This document shows positions 8,331 to 16,268 of a stretch of DNA of 64,000 bases, in pieces. The notes beneath the pieces were generated by a model. The model was not told the DNA's origin, ran no database searches, and saw nothing but the letters and a program-made list of their open reading frames with translations. Location: contig PHBZ01000002.1 in NCBI GenBank assembly GCA_002840755.1, positions 186,001-250,000 on the forward strand, given 5' to 3'. Source of the stretch: Chloroflexi bacterium HGW-Chloroflexi-10 (lineage in GTDB: Bacteria; Chloroflexota; Anaerolineae; Anaerolineales; Anaerolineaceae). Both the position numbers and the translations under genes were made by a program. Every line of letters starts with the position of its first letter. Position 1 is the first letter of the stretch.

Positions 8331-9893
8331 TTAATATTTTTGTGGATAACCCGTAATTTCACGGATTTCTTCATATAGAGGTTTTAAACGTTTGTACATT
8401 TTTAAGTAAACTCGGTTGTACAAGTCGTTATAAATTTTTTGATTTTCCATATTTGGTTCAAACGAATCACCCAGGTGGGTCATATGACTGACTGCAGATT
8501 TGAAGTCAGGATAAAGACCAACGCCAACAGCTGCATCAATCGCTGCTCCTAATCCAGAAGCCTCATAAACATGAGGTCTGTAAACAGGCAAACCAAAAAT
8601 ATCTGCTGTCAATTGCATGGCTGCATTACTTTGGCTGCCACCACCTGCAACGCGGATTTCCGTGATAGGAATGTGGCTTCGTCGGACGGTTGATTCAGCA
8701 CCTTCGCGCAATGCATATGCAAGACCCTCTAAAATTGATCGATAAAAATGAGCACGAGTGTGTACATCGCCGAAACCGACTACAGCACCTTTCGCTTCGG
8801 GACCAGGTTTTTTTAATCCTGGAGACCAAAAAGGCTGTAACATGAGACCCATTGATCCAGGCGGCACAGAGTTAACTAAATCGTCGAGTAAGTCCTCCGG
8901 TTGTACACCATGTTTTTCAGCCAACCGTAGTTCGTTATGTCCGAATTCTTTTTTAAACCAGGTTACCATCCAGTAACCACGATAGATTTGAATTTCCAAA
9001 CTATAAGAATCTGGAACTGCAGAAGGATATGGTGGGATAAGCGGTATTACTTCAGTATATTTTTTGTGTGTTGTATTTATCGTTGCGGTCGTTCCGTAAC
9101 TCAAGCAGGCAATATTAGGTTCAAGGCATCCGGCTCCGATCACTTCACATGCCTTATCGGCTGCGGCTGCAATTAGCGGCAATCCTTCAGGAATTCCAGT
9201 TAGTCTGGCAGCTTCTGCAGATATTGTTCCGAGCGATTTGGAAGGTGGTACCAATTGAGGGAGGATATCTTTACTCATTGGTACAGCCTGCCATTTCCAA
9301 TCCCAGGGACTTGCCCAATTTTGATTTTTATAATCAAAAGGAAGGTATCCAACCTGACAGCCAATTGAATCTGTAAAATTTCCGGTTAATCGGTAAGTTA
9401 GATAACCCGATAATAATAAAAATTTATGCGTGTTATCCCAAATATCAGGTTGATTTATTCGAATCCAATTACACTCAGCTTCTGCCTGGAGATATGAGAC
9501 TGTTTCGCGCATACCTGATAAAAAAAACGCAGCTCCCCATAATCCACTTACTGGTGGTAATCCTTCGACCCTCCGTTGATCCAACCAAACTATAGCATTT
9601 CGCAGAGGGGTCCCATTTTTGTCCAGATTGATTAATGTTGATCGCTGAGTAGTCAGAGCTACTGCATTAATTGAAGATTTGTCTACTCCCGGGATTTGCC
9701 AGAGAGCAGTACAGGCATCACATAGGCTATCCCAAAAAACCTCTGGTTTTTGCTCAAATAATCCTGGTTCCGGTACAATATAATCCTCAATAAGAACCCT
9801 GGATTTTGCGAGAAGGATGCCGTTTGGATCGAAAATCATTGCACGAATACTTTGTGTACCATTATCGATTGCTAGAATATTTTCTCCCGGCAT
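8331..9893 (-). CDS. FGGY-family carbohydrate kinase, substrate unknown
   Basis: A sugar or polyol kinase of the FGGY family (520 residues), resembling xylulokinase/YgcE-like members. The N-terminal ATPase lobe begins [16 protein letters not shown] (phosphate-1 motif). IVWLDQRR carries the conserved Asp region, [13 protein letters not shown] is in the centre, and [21 protein letters not shown] is the C-terminal adenosine/FGGY signature region. The start at 9893 is preferred because GGAG lies 6 bases upstream; that GGAG sits inside the alternative ATG at 9905. It follows the GntR-type regulator gene by 27 bases on the same strand. The substrate cannot be read from sequence and no transporter is adjacent. 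Confidence 0.88.
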   Translation of the reverse strand: MPGENILAIDNGTQSIRAMIFDPNGILLAKSRVLIEDYIVPEPGLFEQKPEVFWDSLCDACTALWQIPGVDKSSINAVALTTQRSTLINLDKNGTPLRNAIVWLDQRRVEGLPPVSGLWGAAFFLSGMRETVSYLQAEAECNWIRINQPDIWDNTHKFLLLSGYLTYRLTGNFTDSIGCQVGYLPFDYKNQNWASPWDWKWQAVPMSKDILPQLVPPSKSLGTISAEAARLTGIPEGLPLIAAAADKACEVIGAGCLEPNIACLSYGTTATINTTHKKYTEVIPLIPPYPSAVPDSYSLEIQIYRGYWMVTWFKKEFGHNELRLAEKHGVQPEDLLDDLVNSVPPGSMGLMLQPFWSPGLKKPGPEAKGAVVGFGDVHTRAHFYRSILEGLAYALREGAESTVRRSHIPITEIRVAGGGSQSNAAMQLTADIFGLPVYRPHVYEASGLGAAIDAAVGVGLYPDFKSAVSHMTHLGDSFEPNMENQKIYNDLYNRVYLKMYKRLKPLYEEIREITGYPQKY

Positions 9894-9920
9894 AGTTTTC
9901 TCCATTTCTAATGATATTAG

Positions 9921-10616
9921 TTATTTGTTTGGTAAGAAAAATGACCAAAAATCGATACTATCCTGCATTACTTTTTTTGTTATTTGCTTTGCTGCTTCCG
10001 AGTCATTATTAGTGGCTGCTTTTTGCAAATCTCGGTAAAAAATTGAGGAATGATGGCGAGTTTCAGAGAATGAAAAATAAAATTGAGCCTTTTGTGCGAA
10101 AAGGTCCCGAAAACCATTGAGAATTAATATAAAAACCGGATTTCCTGAGTGAATCGCCAGGGTTTGATGTAGTTGAAGATCAAATATTGAATATGTGGAA
10201 TTTGAATTATCAGGTGTAGGAGCTTGTTTTAAAAAATCTGCAATAAGTGATGGCTGGTTGGCTATAGCCATCTGAGCATAAGTAGGACTTAGCAATAAGC
10301 GAATTTGAAGCAAATGAACAATGAAATCATGGTCATTATTGCTTTGGTATTTTGCGATAGAAGACAAAACGGTAATATTGCCTTCTTTCCAGAAATCGCG
10401 TACACGCGTGGGTTTACCATGCCTTATCTCAATCCAACCATCTTTTGCAAGTCGCTGCATAGACTCCCTTAACGTAGGCCGAGTTACTCCGATCAGCCCT
10501 GCCAGGTCTCTTTCTGGAGGAAGTGTTGAATTAATTGGAAAATGGTCATCCAATATCGCCTGGATTAATCGTTGTTCAGCAAGCTCTGTGGGTTTGATTG
10601 TTGGTTCCCAATTCAT
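9921..10616 (-). CDS. GntR/FadR-family transcriptional regulator
   Basis: A 231-residue DNA-binding repressor or activator. Residues about 10-75 form the winged helix of the GntR family (STLPPERDLAGLIGVTRPTL, then LAKDGWIEI and a turn). The remainder is an all-helical FCD-type ligand domain, but it lacks an obvious full set of the metal-binding histidines, so the ligand is uncertain. It lies directly upstream of the FGGY kinase and probably senses the kinase's substrate or product. ATG 10616 has AAGGA upstream. A partial palindrome in front of the gene fits autoregulation. Confidence 0.88.
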   Translation of the reverse strand: MNWEPTIKPTELAEQRLIQAILDDHFPINSTLPPERDLAGLIGVTRPTLRESMQRLAKDGWIEIRHGKPTRVRDFWKEGNITVLSSIAKYQSNNDHDFIVHLLQIRLLLSPTYAQMAIANQPSLIADFLKQAPTPDNSNSTYSIFDLQLHQTLAIHSGNPVFILILNGFRDLFAQKAQFYFSFSETRHHSSIFYRDLQKAATNNDSEAAKQITKKVMQDSIDFWSFFLPNK

Positions 10617-10630
10617 AAAAAATCCTTAAG

Positions 10631-10648
10631 TGGTAAGAGGTCATACCA
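10631..10648 (-). promoter_or_regulatory. Candidate operator for the GntR-family regulator
   Basis: An 18-base inverted repeat has arms TGGTA and TACCA around an 8-base centre, 15-32 bases upstream of the regulator ATG. Read on the minus strand it also contains TGGTATGACC, close to the TGGTNNNACCA consensus of FadR-subfamily regulators. This is inference from motif and position. Confidence 0.5.
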
Positions 10649-10674
10649 TTTTCAGTTTACCAAAAAATACAAAA

Positions 10675-11162
10675 TTATTCAATATCAACTTGATTAGCGA
10701 AAGATACGAATTTTGATTCGGGTAAAACCTTTAGTAAGTCCTGAGATTTCATCATAATGGTTGTATGAGCAATGCCGGAATCGATTGATATTGTATCATT
10801 ATCAAAACAGGTTTGGTCTATAAAGACAGGTATATTATGTTTAAAAAAAAAGGGCAGACAACGCCTAATTGATAGTTCGTTTCATAAATAACCTCTTCTG
10901 GTGTAGCCAATGATATCCTGTTTTCTCCTATAAAATTTCGTAGTAGTTTCCAATTTACCCGGTAATTACCTGCAATTATTACAACCATAATGAACCGCTT
11001 TTTTGGCAAGTGAAATAAAAGGCTTCGCAAAACTTGATCAATTTTTTGTCCGCGGCTTTTCGCTGATTCTGCCAATGAACTGACATTTTTTGAGGATTGA
11101 AAAATTGAGAACATTATTTCTTTTGATTGCAAGTATTCATTTATCTCATTTATGGAGTTCAT
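10675..11162 (-). pseudogene. YbaK/EbsC-family aminoacyl-tRNA deacylase gene, frameshifted at a T9 run
   Basis: The first 100 or so codons read as a YbaK/EbsC/ProX-type trans-editing domain: VLRSLLFHLPKKRF, then AGNYRVNWKLLRNFIG, ISLATPEEV and YQLGVVCPF. At nine consecutive T (complement of A at 10843-10851) the frame runs into a stop at 10818. With +1 (or -2) T the protein continues KHNIPVFIDQTCFDNDT and further to a stop at 10675, giving about 162 residues, the normal family size with the expected SPFGLKHN...VFID-like ending. So the gene is either disrupted, misread at a homopolymer, or rescued by polymerase slippage. It is divergent from the methyltransferase gene. Confidence 0.85.
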
Positions 11163-11176
11163 TTTTAAAACCTATA

Positions 11177-11188
11177 TATAATCAAAAG
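11177..11188 (+). promoter_or_regulatory. -10 box 6 bases before the methyltransferase ATG (leaderless candidate)
   Basis: TATAAT at 11177-11182 is followed by 6 bases and then ATG 11189, with no Shine-Dalgarno sequence. Transcription would start at or next to the ATG. Confidence 0.5.
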
Positions 11189-11830
11189 ATGAAAAAAGTA
11201 ATGAATGCGGCGATAGAAATCATTTTTCGGTCCCTGTATCATTCTTTTGCCTGGTCTTATAATTTTGTTGCGAATTTTGTCTCTGGGGGCGATTGGTTTA
11301 CCTGGCTAAGTACGATTATAGAATTTCTACCCAAGCAAGGCAATGTTCTTGAGTTGGGTTTTGGAACCGGTTATTTGCTAAAATTATTCTCTCAAAGTGA
11401 AATTAAAATTACTGGAATTGATAAAAGTAAACAGATGGTCAATCAAACCAGAAATAGATTTAGGACAGATCAATTCCCTGATATTGTCAGGGGTACCGCA
11501 TTTGAAATACCTTTTGCGGACATAAGTTTTGATTACGTGATTTCAACATTTCCTAGTGAATACATTTTTTCCCAATCCTGCATTCGCGAAGTTTTGCGAA
11601 TATTGCGACCAGGAGGAAAATTAATAATTTTACTTTCAGTTATCCCCGGAAAATTTAATATACTTTCATTATTTGGAAGAGTGTTTTTGAATTATAACAA
11701 TAAAAAAATCCCAAGAATTCTATTAATGGAAAAAATATCAACTGCTTTTTATCCACAACCTGTAGAGATTGTTTGGAAAACCAAAGACAATGCTGATTTA
11801 TGCTTCATTCTGATCAAAAAGGATGAATAA
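11189..11830 (+). CDS. Class I SAM-dependent methyltransferase (UbiE/Methyltransf_11-like)
   Basis: 213 residues with the Rossmann methyltransferase fold. Motif I is VLELGFGTGYLL (SAM glycine loop), followed by ITGIDKSKQM (acidic ribose-binding strand end), GTAFEIPFADISFDYVIS and VLRILRPGGKLII (post-motif LRPGG). The start at 11189 is favoured because the longer frame from 11090 would run across the divergent YbaK gene and has no ribosome site. The N-terminal 30 residues are hydrophobic/aromatic and may contact a membrane lipid substrate. The substrate is unknown. Confidence 0.88.
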   Translation: MKKVMNAAIEIIFRSLYHSFAWSYNFVANFVSGGDWFTWLSTIIEFLPKQGNVLELGFGTGYLLKLFSQSEIKITGIDKSKQMVNQTRNRFRTDQFPDIVRGTAFEIPFADISFDYVISTFPSEYIFSQSCIREVLRILRPGGKLIILLSVIPGKFNILSLFGRVFLNYNNKKIPRILLMEKISTAFYPQPVEIVWKTKDNADLCFILIKKDE

Positions 11831-11856
11831 CCACTATGAATTTTGAAATTATGCGA

Positions 11857-11869
11857 TAAAATCTAATTT
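11857..11869 (+). promoter_or_regulatory. -10 box 7 bases before the SpoIIE-type phosphatase ATG
   Basis: TAAAAT (11857-11862) is followed by 7 bases and ATG 11870, with no ribosome binding site visible. This is a leaderless-transcript candidate. Confidence 0.4.
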
Positions 11870-12592
11870 ATGGAAATTCAATTGGCGGTTGCAAAAGCAA
11901 TAAAGTATGACTCTATTGAAAGTGGGGACACTATCGAGGTTGTAGAACGCCCCATGGGTGGTGTCTCTGTCGTATTGGTCGATGGCCGTTCTTCGGGATA
12001 CACTGCCAAAGCTGTGTCTTCAATGGTGGTACGAAAAGTTATTAGTTTGGTGTCTGATGGCGTACGTGATGGTGCTGCAGCACGCGCTGCTTCCGATTTT
12101 TTGTTTATGGAACGTGGTGGTACCAGTTCAGTTTATATGAATATTTTATCTGCTGATTTTCAGACTCAAACATTGGTGATAACACGTAATAATCCGACTC
12201 CGGTTTTTATAGCTCAAAAAGATCAAATTGAATGCATCTCCAGTGAAAGCCAACCCATAGGCCATTCCAGAAACATCCGACCAGCAATTACAGAAGTTCC
12301 ACTACATCCCTATACGACGGTTGTATTGTATACAGATGGTCTATTAAGGGCTGGAGAAGTTTACGGACATTCGTTGGATATTTGTTCGTTAGTTCAGGCA
12401 TACCTCGATGAGCAGGAGCCCAGTGCGCAGTATATTGCCGATTCATTGTTAAAACACGCATTACGATTAGATCAGAATCGACCTAATGACGATATGAGCG
12501 TTGTTGTTTTACGAGTGCTTGATAAAGAGAGTGATCAAATTCGTCGTTTACACGTTCAGTTACCGTATCGGGTAGATCTCAATTTGGATTGA
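11870..12592 (+). CDS. SpoIIE-type PP2C serine phosphatase
   Basis: 240 residues consisting of a stand-alone SpoIIE/PP2C phosphatase domain with no sensor domain. SVVLVDGRSSGYTAKAV matches the first metal-binding Asp-Gly and its following helix, TSSVYMNILSAD is the central strand pair, TTVVLYTDGLLRAGE has the second Asp-Gly, and PNDDMSVVVLRV has the C-terminal Asp-Asp. Such phosphatases usually dephosphorylate anti-sigma-factor antagonists (STAS proteins), but no STAS or HATPase anti-sigma gene is adjacent. The glycosyltransferase gene follows after 95 bases. Confidence 0.82.
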   Translation: MEIQLAVAKAIKYDSIESGDTIEVVERPMGGVSVVLVDGRSSGYTAKAVSSMVVRKVISLVSDGVRDGAAARAASDFLFMERGGTSSVYMNILSADFQTQTLVITRNNPTPVFIAQKDQIECISSESQPIGHSRNIRPAITEVPLHPYTTVVLYTDGLLRAGEVYGHSLDICSLVQAYLDEQEPSAQYIADSLLKHALRLDQNRPNDDMSVVVLRVLDKESDQIRRLHVQLPYRVDLNLD

Positions 12593-12687
12593 TATGTTTT
12601 ACTAGAACTAATTTACTTGAAGATCTATTTCTCTCAAAAGTTGAAATTTTGAGATGGGGTTTGGAAAATATCTGATTTTTAGAATTT

Positions 12688-13773
12688 ATGAAAATAGCCT
12701 ATTTTATCTCTTCACACGGGTTTGGGCATGCCGCTCGTGCATGTGCGGTTATGCATGCATTAGCACAGGCTGGGGATTTTGAGTTTTTAATATTTTCCGA
12801 AACACCTGAGTGGTTTTTTCAAAAATCTCTCAATATGAATTTTAATTTTTTTCCATTAAAAACAGATATTGGGTTAATTCAGAAATCTCCTTTTGAAGAG
12901 GATCTTTTGCAAACAGAACACAGACTGAGGGAGTACTTTCCCTTAGATTCAAAATTTGTTAATTCAGTTGTTGATCTTTTACATGAATATGATATCAAAT
13001 TTATCCTCACTGATATTTCTGTCTTGGGTATTCTGGTAGGTGATCGTTTAAAAATTCCTACGGTATTGATAGAAAATTTTACCTGGGATTGGATTTATGA
13101 ATCTTATGTTGAAGAATTTCCGAATTTCAGGGAAGTTATTTCATATCTCCAAGAGTTATATAAATGCGTTACCTATCGGATACAGGCGATTCCATACTGT
13201 GAATCCGTAGATCATGGATTTAAAGTCCCACCGATTTTTCGGAAAGAGTCTACCGATGCGCAACAATTAAAGGTCAATTTAGGAATTGGCAAAGAAAAAT
13301 TAATTTTAATAACCATGGGAGGTATTCCATTAGAATCCGTGAATTTGTTTTCACAATTGCAAATTCCAGATGTAGTGATGCTTGTGACAGGTGGGAATGT
13401 AAATCAGATCAATAGAGTTGGCAATTTGATCCAACTGCCACATTCTCATAATTTTTTTCATCCGGATTTGGTACACCAGGCGGATATGGTTATTGGAAAA
13501 GTTGGGTATAGCACAATTGCAGAGGTATATTCAACCAACACTCCGTTTTTGTATTATAAAAGACCAAAATTTCGGGAATCTAAGGTTTTAGAAGAATACA
13601 TTGAACATAATCTGGTTGGAGAATCAATCAATGAAGACGATTTTTTAACAGGCAATATTATACAAAAAATCGAAAAATATTTAAATTTAAAGAGAAAGAG
13701 TGATATCAAATTTAGATTAAGTGGTGCAGATGCGGTTGTGGATTTTTTAAGATGGAAAAAATTGATTAAATAA
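12688..13773 (+). CDS. MurG/GT28-like glycosyltransferase
   Basis: 361 residues with a GT-B layout. The N-terminal strand-loop MKIAYFISSHGFGHAARA is the acceptor-side glycine/histidine loop typical of GT28-like and arabinokinase-N-terminal glycosyltransferases. The C-terminal half has LILITMGGIPLES, a predicted nucleotide-sugar strand, then HQADMVIGKVGYSTIAEVY, matching the GxGxxTxxE-type donor-binding segment. It lacks membrane helices and donor or acceptor cannot be assigned. The stop directly abuts the stop of the convergent histidine kinase gene. Confidence 0.75.
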   Translation: MKIAYFISSHGFGHAARACAVMHALAQAGDFEFLIFSETPEWFFQKSLNMNFNFFPLKTDIGLIQKSPFEEDLLQTEHRLREYFPLDSKFVNSVVDLLHEYDIKFILTDISVLGILVGDRLKIPTVLIENFTWDWIYESYVEEFPNFREVISYLQELYKCVTYRIQAIPYCESVDHGFKVPPIFRKESTDAQQLKVNLGIGKEKLILITMGGIPLESVNLFSQLQIPDVVMLVTGGNVNQINRVGNLIQLPHSHNFFHPDLVHQADMVIGKVGYSTIAEVYSTNTPFLYYKRPKFRESKVLEEYIEHNLVGESINEDDFLTGNIIQKIEKYLNLKRKSDIKFRLSGADAVVDFLRWKKLIK

Positions 13774-16050
13774 TTATTTCCGGATAATGCTTGTGTTCCA
13801 TTGCAGCAAAATTTTTGTTCCTACCCCTGGTGTGCTTTCGATGATAAATTCAGCGCCTAATGCTGAAGAGCGTTCTTTCATGATCCCTATTCCAAGATGA
13901 TTTGAGGGTATATTGACCATCTGAATACCCTTACCATTGTCCTGGATCAATAAGTTTAGATTATCATCCGGATTCCAAAGCCGTACGATTACCAGAGTTG
14001 CATCCGCATGTTTCGCGATATTATTTAAAGCCTCCTGAGTGATCCTATAAAATGCGATCTTAATATCCGGGGGAAAATCTGGTTCACACTCAATAGAAAG
14101 TTCGACGGGTATTCTGGTTCTCCCATTCAGCGCTTCGCAAAGTTGTTTTAATAGTTCTGCAAAGGAAGCATCCTGTAAGGCTGATGGCCGGAGTTCCAGT
14201 AAAAGTGTACGCATCTCGGCAAGGGCTCCTCGGGTTAATTGGCGAAGTTCGTCTAACCTTTTTCTTGCCTCGATTGGATTTCGATCCCAAAGCCTAGGCA
14301 ACACTTCTGCAATTAATGTTGCCGAAAAGAGGGTTTGCGTTACTGCATCATGTAAATCTCTGGCTAATCGATTGCGTTCTGTCGCAATGGCTATTTCCTT
14401 TTCCTGATCACGGAGTCTTGCATTCTCAATAGCAAGAGATACCTGAGTAGCTAAAGTAAGACCCAGATAAATATCTTCTTCACTGAATTCCATTGTGCGA
14501 TTGTAGTAAAAGGTAAGTGTCCCGTATAGAGAATCGTTGACTATTAATGGAGTGATTAAGTGAGAACAATAGAATTTAAGAATAACTCTAGCCCAGGCTT
14601 GTTGAGGACTGGATAACTCCTGTGGATCATTCAGGTATCTACCGAGAGAATCTCGCAAATTTGAAACGACAACGGGTTTATTATCCCGTAGTATTCGTTC
14701 GGACCCACCCGGATAAAAAGGAATTTCTTTAATTACGTCAAATTCTTCTGGCAGGTTGGCAGATGCTTCTGTAATTACTGTTTGTGACTCATAATTTATT
14801 TTTCGGATCATAGTAGAGGACGCATTAAGCAGTTCTTTTGATTGATTGGCGATATACTGCAGCACCTCTGGTAAATCCAGTTTTGAATTCAATATTCTTA
14901 GAATGTCCCTTAACGCTTCTGCTACACGCCTTCCTCTTTCAGCTTCTTCACGGCGATCTTGTTCTTCTTTATATAAGCGTGCATTATCTAAGGCAATAAT
15001 GGCTATATTGGCAAACATCTTTAATAGACGTTCTTCCTCTTTCCCTAGAACCCCCGATTCTTTATCAGAAACTGATAAAACACCAATTGTTTCCCTTCCT
15101 GAGGTTAATGGCATGATCAGAATCGATTTTGAATTGGTCAATCGGATAGCTTCCTGGAAAATTCCTGCAGCAGTTGTTGTGTCTTCTACCAGAATTGGCG
15201 ATCCGGTTTTTAAAACAATTCCAGCAATTGATCCTTCAATGGGAATTTCAAAGCCAATGGGCAAAGATACATCGAGATCGCCAGAGATTACTTTCAGTCT
15301 CAACTTTCCATTTTCTACTAGATATAAGGTTCCTAGACGAGTGTTCGTTAATCTTCTCGCTTCATCTGCAATGAGTTGTATTACATGATCGATATGCAAT
15401 TCAGTGGTTAAGGCTTTTTGAATATTGAGAAGGGTACTTAATTCGTTCGTTTTTTCATTTATTTTTTGTTCAAGCGATATATAAAGTTGGTGGATTTTAT
15501 CTTCTGTCTTTTTCCTTTCAAGTGCACTCATAAAAATATTGGCTATATTTCGAAATAATTCAAGGGTATTCTGATTCCAGTCTTTAGATTGCGAAAAATT
15601 CACCAATTCCATCCAACCAGAAAATTTACTTTGATTAATCATTGGCAAGAGGAGAAATGATGTAATTTGTTCAGAAAGAAATAAATCAAGTTCATCATAC
15701 GCTGTTTCCGGGAACCTCTTTGGTGAAACGAAATTTATCACTTCGTTGTTGCTGAGTTTTTGAATAATCCAGGGAAACATAGCAGGTAATTGTTCCTTGG
15801 TAATGTTTTTATGGGTTGGAAAATCCAACTGATTCCATTCAAATACAGACTCCGGTATTTCAGGATCTAGAATATATATACAAATTCTTTGAAACCCAGC
15901 GAAATTAGACAGGCGCTCCATTCCTTGATGAATACCCTGGTAAAAATTGTCAGATTCAAGATTTATAAAATGGGTTGATATTGATGTTATCAGTTTTTCA
16001 AAATCAAGCCGGTATTGTAATTCTTTTTGAATACTAAGTGAATTTGTCAT
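13774..16050 (-). CDS. Soluble sensor histidine kinase, three GAF domains and HisKA_3 (NarX/DegS type)
   Basis: 758 residues with no membrane segment. Three GAF-like sensor domains are at about 30-180, 215-355 and 380-540, separated by coiled coils. A HisKA_3 dimerisation domain follows with the phospho-acceptor in NRLARDLHDAVTQTLFS (His about 567), then HATPase_c with QEALNNIAKHA (N box, about 672), QDNGKGI (G1) and GIGIMKERSSALGA. Kinases of this class normally phosphorylate NarL/LuxR-type response regulators; none is adjacent, so the partner is elsewhere. GAF domains suggest sensing of small cytoplasmic ligands, redox or light, but no cofactor can be named. Confidence 0.92.
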   Translation of the reverse strand: MTNSLSIQKELQYRLDFEKLITSISTHFINLESDNFYQGIHQGMERLSNFAGFQRICIYILDPEIPESVFEWNQLDFPTHKNITKEQLPAMFPWIIQKLSNNEVINFVSPKRFPETAYDELDLFLSEQITSFLLLPMINQSKFSGWMELVNFSQSKDWNQNTLELFRNIANIFMSALERKKTEDKIHQLYISLEQKINEKTNELSTLLNIQKALTTELHIDHVIQLIADEARRLTNTRLGTLYLVENGKLRLKVISGDLDVSLPIGFEIPIEGSIAGIVLKTGSPILVEDTTTAAGIFQEAIRLTNSKSILIMPLTSGRETIGVLSVSDKESGVLGKEEERLLKMFANIAIIALDNARLYKEEQDRREEAERGRRVAEALRDILRILNSKLDLPEVLQYIANQSKELLNASSTMIRKINYESQTVITEASANLPEEFDVIKEIPFYPGGSERILRDNKPVVVSNLRDSLGRYLNDPQELSSPQQAWARVILKFYCSHLITPLIVNDSLYGTLTFYYNRTMEFSEEDIYLGLTLATQVSLAIENARLRDQEKEIAIATERNRLARDLHDAVTQTLFSATLIAEVLPRLWDRNPIEARKRLDELRQLTRGALAEMRTLLLELRPSALQDASFAELLKQLCEALNGRTRIPVELSIECEPDFPPDIKIAFYRITQEALNNIAKHADATLVIVRLWNPDDNLNLLIQDNGKGIQMVNIPSNHLGIGIMKERSSALGAEFIIESTPGVGTKILLQWNTSIIRK

Positions 16051-16268
16051 TGGTTTGTCCTGGAATTTTTGTGGTCACATTAAACTTATAGTTCGATGGA
16101 AATATTTTAAACCATGGATTAGTTTGTCTAAAATATGTTTAATATCTAGTATATTAAGAAGACCCTTTTCAATGAACAACTTTATAATACATAGTATGTA
16201 CTTTAATTAATGTTTGGTTAATCTAATCAAAGCGCTGAGACCTGATAAAAAATAATTGGAGAAGAATA

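Noticed and set aside
10672-10817. Intergenic spacer between the GntR regulator and the YbaK-like gene
   Set aside because: It is not a spacer: it reads as the missing C-terminus of the YbaK-family protein in the shifted frame, so it was included in that pseudogene.
11090-11188. N-terminal extension of the methyltransferase
   Set aside because: It runs antisense through the start of the YbaK-family gene and has no ribosome site; TATAAT at 11177 supports the later ATG.
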